Shown: positions 6,474 to 8,682 of the stretch, in pieces
How positions within the stretch are numbered: position 1 is the stretch's first letter
Layout: each line of letters starts with the position of its first letter
Origin: JBEEJL01 sp049698095
GTDB lineage: Bacteria > Pseudomonadota > Gammaproteobacteria > Burkholderiales > JBEEJL01
Direction of reading: 5' to 3'
NCBI GenBank assembly: GCA_049698095.1
Contig: JBAVXA010000078.1
Location: 1 to 8,682 of the forward strand
DNA length: 8,682 nt
Notes under the pieces: model-generated
The model's database searches: none
What the model was told of the DNA's origin: nothing
The model's input: only the letters and a program-made list of their open reading frames with translations
Translations under genes and position numbers: made by a program

Positions 6474-6683
6474 TTACGGTAAAGGACGTCCGCCCGGCTC
6501 GATTGAACTTGCCGGACTTGCCACGTTTCCGCCCTCGCCTTCCCAAGTCTGTAGCTCCACCTTGCGTCTTTGCCTGCCTGCCTGACGGCTTGAGCTGCCG
6601 TCGCGCAGCCCGAGAACCCGTGAAGCCAAATAACCTGCCGCCAGTAAGCCGACGGCTACCAATAATTGATTATTAAAGCGCAT
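6474..6683 (-). CDS. Small single-span membrane protein with WEGEGG tail
   Basis: A 69-residue protein of unknown function. An N-terminal hydrophobic segment (about 6-26, LLVAVGLLAAGYLASRVLGL) is followed by a strongly basic patch (RQAGRQRRK, about 37-45) and a polar tail containing VELQTWEGEGGNV, then Pro, Ser and Gly. The basic patch after the span suggests the tail faces the cytoplasm. The segment could also be read as an uncleaved signal anchor; no lipobox or clear signal peptidase site is present. The ATG at 6683 is preferred over an upstream in-frame ATG at 6719 because AAAGGAAAG lies just before it, while the upstream one has no such site. It starts 39 bases after the stop of the lipoprotein gene, a spacing expected inside an operon. 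I do not know a function. Confidence 0.65.
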   Translation of the reverse strand: MRFNNQLLVAVGLLAAGYLASRVLGLRDGSSSRQAGRQRRKVELQTWEGEGGNVASPASSIEPGGRPLP

Positions 6684-6689
6684 AGATAT

Positions 6690-6698
6690 CTTTCCTTT
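6690..6698 (-). promoter_or_regulatory. Ribosome binding site that sets the 69-residue protein start
   Basis: AAAGGAAAG on the minus strand ends 6 bases before the ATG at 6683, supporting this start over the in-frame ATG at 6719. Confidence 0.6.
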
Positions 6699-6722
6699 CA
6701 CATGATGAAATTCATGCAACGA

Positions 6723-7052
6723 TTACTTCGTTGGCGTTTTTGTCACTTCAGACGAGTGGTCATTTGCCTGCCGTGGCAGCGGCATTGCCGTTGATTCCTC
6801 CTGCTTGGTCATCGAGCCCAGCGGATCCGATTTGCCCTTCAAACTGTCTGGGGAGTTCGCCACGCTTGCCGACGAATTGGCGGGCAGCGAATAATCGGTT
6901 GAGGGCGGCGGTGAGATGGCAATTCTGGAAGCGCTGGGCACGTCAGTTAAACGCGGCAACACGCCACCCTGCGAAGCAGGATCGGGTTTGTTGCAGGCGC
7001 CGAGCAATGTCAATGTGACAACCAATATAACAATCGAATTCGATTTGAGCAT
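6723..7052 (-). CDS. Small Ser/Pro/Thr-rich lipoprotein of unknown function
   Basis: A 109-residue predicted lipoprotein. The start MLKSNS is followed by a hydrophobic core and the lipobox LGAC, so Cys20 should be lipidated. The mature chain of 90 residues is low in complexity, rich in Ser, Pro, Thr, Asp and Lys, and looks disordered (for example PPPSTDYSLPANSSASVANS), ending with MPLPRQANDHSSEVTKTPTK. Asn at +2 after Cys does not specify inner-membrane retention, so the outer membrane is likely. No domain is recognisable. The ATG at 7052 is chosen because of the GGAGGA site 9 bases upstream and because it places the signal peptide properly; an earlier in-frame start at 7085 would add 11 residues before it. 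The 69-residue membrane protein gene follows 39 bases downstream. Confidence 0.72.
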   Translation of the reverse strand: MLKSNSIVILVVTLTLLGACNKPDPASQGGVLPRLTDVPSASRIAISPPPSTDYSLPANSSASVANSPDSLKGKSDPLGSMTKQEESTAMPLPRQANDHSSEVTKTPTK

Positions 7053-7061
7053 GTTAAATAT

Positions 7062-7067
7062 TCCTCC
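7062..7067 (-). promoter_or_regulatory. Ribosome binding site of the small lipoprotein
   Basis: GGAGGA on the minus strand lies 9 bases before the ATG at 7052 and decides that start against the longer frame from 7085. Confidence 0.65.
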
Positions 7068-7192
7068 AGTGGTAATTCCGACCAATTAATCTGCAGCGAT
7101 TGACGGTCTGTTTTCCCCGTCTGGCGCATGCAAAATATCCGGGGCAGACAGCAAACTTCTGCTTTATCTTTCATAGCATGAAAATACCGGCG

Positions 7193-7396
7193 TCATTTTG
7201 CGCGCGGCTCCTTCCGTTCGGAAACCTTTGCGTCCGCATCGCTGGCGGGCGCTTCAGACACCAAGCCAGCTTCCCCTAAAAAACTCCGTCGAAGTCGCAA
7301 CTTTGTTGCCAGCCATAAGGCAAAACAGGCAGGGCCGGGACTGTTAATCCGTTTTCCATGGTTCAATGTTTTGCGACGGCGCGCTTTGCTATCCAA
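7193..7396 (-). CDS. Possible TTG-started small basic protein (uncertain)
   Basis: A 67-codon frame from TTG at 7396. It begins with a very basic stretch (KARRRKTLNHGKR), has a short moderately hydrophobic part (ACFALWLATKL, about 24-34) and a charged, Ala-rich tail ending KEPRAK. No family is recognised. The case for a gene is the GAGGTGA sequence, seven bases complementary to the 16S rRNA tail, placed 3 bases before the TTG, which is the right distance for that part of the site. The case against is the rare start codon, the short length and a composition that could be chance. It lies on the same strand as the lipoprotein gene, 140 bases upstream of it. Confidence 0.3.
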   Translation of the reverse strand: MDSKARRRKTLNHGKRINSPGPACFALWLATKLRLRRSFLGEAGLVSEAPASDADAKVSERKEPRAK

Positions 7397-7783
7397 GAGT
7401 CACCTCGAAAATCGGCGATAAAAAATCCAGCTAATGGTCCGCATGGAACTTGGGTTGTAAATATTGAAAGCCGCAGATCACAAACCTTTAACTCAACCTT
7501 ATCCTAATGCGCAGTAGAGGCCTTGTATGTTCGTTGACGAACACATGCTGAAAGAAATCGCGATCTGCCGGTAGAATTCCATGTGTTATCGGCTGAATGC
7601 GCGGCAGCGCACGCAAGCAGCCGAGTGGTTCAAGTATATTTGCACTCACCATGACGGGATGAACCATAATCTGAATATCATTTGCTGATATATCACAGTG
7701 GGCAGCATCAACGGCGACGCACTGCCATTCTGTCCGTTCGAACAAGAAGCATTACCCAATTCACTTCAGTCTGGCGGCACTTC
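7397..7783. other. Divergent 387-base gap upstream of the antiporter
   Basis: No convincing gene. The minus-strand open frame at 7488-7745 has no ribosome binding site and no recognisable pattern. Features seen: a near-perfect palindrome tgttcgt-tg-acgaaca (7527 region), a small stem tgcgc/gcgca (7598-7611), and an ATATCA-TTTGC-TGATAT dyad at 7675-7691. A possible -35 TTGCAC (7640-7645) and -10 CATAAT (7665-7670) on the plus strand are 19 bp apart, which is long, so the antiporter promoter is uncertain. Confidence 0.45.
7400..7406 (-). promoter_or_regulatory. Shine-Dalgarno-like GAGGTGA before a TTG codon
   Basis: A seven-base match to the anti-Shine-Dalgarno sequence, ending 3 bases before TTG 7396-7394. 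It is the only strong support for the small basic ORF. Confidence 0.35.
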
Positions 7784-8682
7784 ATGTCCTTTGCTATCTG
7801 GGCGCTCATCATCGGCGCGTTACTGACCACCATGGCCTTGTCGGGCACATCGCTGATGCGGCTGCCGATCACCACTGCCATGCTGTATTTGGCCGCCGGA
7901 TTCGCCCTTGGCCCGGCGGGATGGGCCATGCTGACGCCGGATCCGTGGGCATATTCGGCTACTCTGGAAATACTGGCAAAAATTGCCGTACTCATTTCGC
8001 TGTTCGCAGTGGGTCTCAAGCTTGGCCGGCCGCTATCGGATAAAGGCTGGCACTTGCCGGTCCGCCTTGCTTTTATATCGATGGCAATTACAGTGCTATT
8101 GATCGCTGCGGCTGCGATGTGGGGTCTTGGTCTTTCATTCGGTGCCGCCGTGTTGCTCGGCGCGATAATTGCGCCGACCGACCCGGTGCTGGCATCTGAT
8201 GTGCAGGTGACTGAAACAAGCGATCGCGACCGCTTGCGCTTCGCTCTTACTGCCGAGGGCGGCTTGAACGACGGAGTGGCGTTTCCGTTTGTCATGCTGG
8301 GTCTGGGCCTGCTCGGGCTTCATGATTTAGGCACCGCCGGCTGGCGCTGGCTTGCGCTAGATGTTGCCTGGGCAATCGTTGGAGGCTTGCTCCTCGGGTG
8401 GGCACTCGGTATGCTGATCGGCCGGCTGGTAGTCTATTTGCGCAGCCAGTACAAAGAATCGGTCGGGTTCGACGAATTTCTTGCCTTGGGTCTCATCGCA
8501 TTATCCTACGGCACGGCGGAACTTTTGCATGCGAACGGGTTTCTCGCCGTGTTCTCCGCCGGGCTGGCGCTGCAAAGAGCCAATAAACGAACTGGCGGAA
8601 ACGCTGCGCCTCCGGTTCAGGTTCCACCCCTGCAAAGCAAGCAGGCCGATGAAGAGCTGGCCACCCACTCAAAATACGCGAG
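7784..8682 (+). CDS. CPA1-family Na+/H+ antiporter, N-terminal part (runs off the window)
   Basis: The frame is open from ATG 7784 to the window end: 299 full codons of a protein that should be longer. It is a multi-span inner-membrane cation/proton antiporter of the CPA1 (NhaP/NHE-like) group. Early spans are visible (IWALIIGALLTTMAL, MLYLAAGFALGPAG, ILAKIAVLISLFAVGLKLG). PTDPVLASD at 131-139 carries the conserved TDP motif (Asp133), and GLNDGVAFPF at 160-169 carries the Asn162-Asp163 pair that serves ion binding in CPA1 proteins. More spans follow to about residue 265, then a hydrophilic stretch begins. It would exchange Na+ (or K+) for protons to manage pH and salt. The ATG at 7784 matches the usual N-terminus (MxFxIW...); its ribosome binding site is weak. 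It is transcribed away from the minus-strand run. Confidence 0.92.
   Translation, partial: MSFAIWALIIGALLTTMALSGTSLMRLPITTAMLYLAAGFALGPAGWAMLTPDPWAYSATLEILAKIAVLISLFAVGLKLGRPLSDKGWHLPVRLAFISMAITVLLIAAAAMWGLGLSFGAAVLLGAIIAPTDPVLASDVQVTETSDRDRLRFALTAEGGLNDGVAFPFVMLGLGLLGLHDLGTAGWRWLALDVAWAIVGGLLLGWALGMLIGRLVVYLRSQYKESVGFDEFLALGLIALSYGTAELLHANGFLAVFSAGLALQRANKRTGGNAAPPVQVPPLQSKQADEELATHSKYA

Noticed and set aside
7106..7149. gtctg...ccccg / cgggg...cagac symmetric sequence upstream of the small lipoprotein
   Set aside because: The two halves pair only with a 4-base bulge and a 20-base loop; too weak to call an operator or attenuator.
7488..7745. 85-codon minus-strand frame upstream of the antiporter
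   Set aside because: No ribosome binding site; I looked for a decayed gene in all frames and recognised none.
7708..8295. 195-codon open frame on the minus strand
   Set aside because: It lies antisense to the antiporter, whose plus-strand frame shows clear CPA1 motifs; the antisense product is Arg/Ser/Ala-rich with no family pattern.
1..8682. tRNA, rRNA, CRISPR array, insertion sequence, prophage or defence system
   Set aside because: Looked for on both strands; no cloverleaf, repeat-spacer pattern, transposase motif, terminal repeat or defence-gene domain was seen.

Overview
The window looks like a chromosomal stretch from a Gram-negative betaproteobacterium, most like Burkholderiales/Oxalobacteraceae or Nitrosomonadales. 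This rests on recalled family resemblance, not on a search. The main pointers are the outer-membrane Omp85 protein, two lipobox lipoproteins, a cbpA-cbpM chaperone pair, a DUF883/ElaB-type protein and a C-terminal AI-2E transporter end. I see no tRNA, rRNA, CRISPR array, insertion sequence or phage gene.

Layout. The 3' end of an AI-2E family permease (+, ends 263) converges on a long run of minus-strand genes. Read right to left, that run is: a possible TTG-started basic small ORF (7193-7396), a small Ser/Pro-rich lipoprotein (6723-7052), a 69-residue single-span membrane protein (6474-6683), a four-span DUF1772-like membrane protein (5772-6332), a 25-residue hydrophobic micropeptide (5264-5341), a DUF883 protein (4792-5142), cbpA (3514-4482) overlapping cbpM (3195-3524), a glycine-zipper lipoprotein (2559-3011), and an Omp85/BamA-type outer-membrane protein (322-2106). 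At the right edge a plus-strand CPA1-type Na+/H+ antiporter begins at 7784 and runs off the window.

How the genes may work together. Most products are envelope or stress proteins: inner-membrane anchors, outer-membrane lipoproteins, a J-domain co-chaperone with its modulator, a beta-barrel protein and an ion/proton antiporter. Co-direction and spacing suggest small transcription units: lipoprotein plus 69-residue protein (39 nt apart), micropeptide plus DUF883 (121 nt apart), and cbpA plus cbpM (11-nt overlap). A general envelope-stress or stationary-phase island is a reasonable inference, but nothing in the sequence proves coordinated regulation.

The observations most worth a second look are the 25-residue micropeptide with a strong ribosome binding site, which is below usual gene-calling cut-offs; a 9-bp inverted repeat (plus a third copy at the start codon) around the AT-rich promoter region of the Omp85 gene; a cluster of four dyads downstream of the glycine-zipper gene; and the unassigned small lipoprotein/membrane-protein pair.
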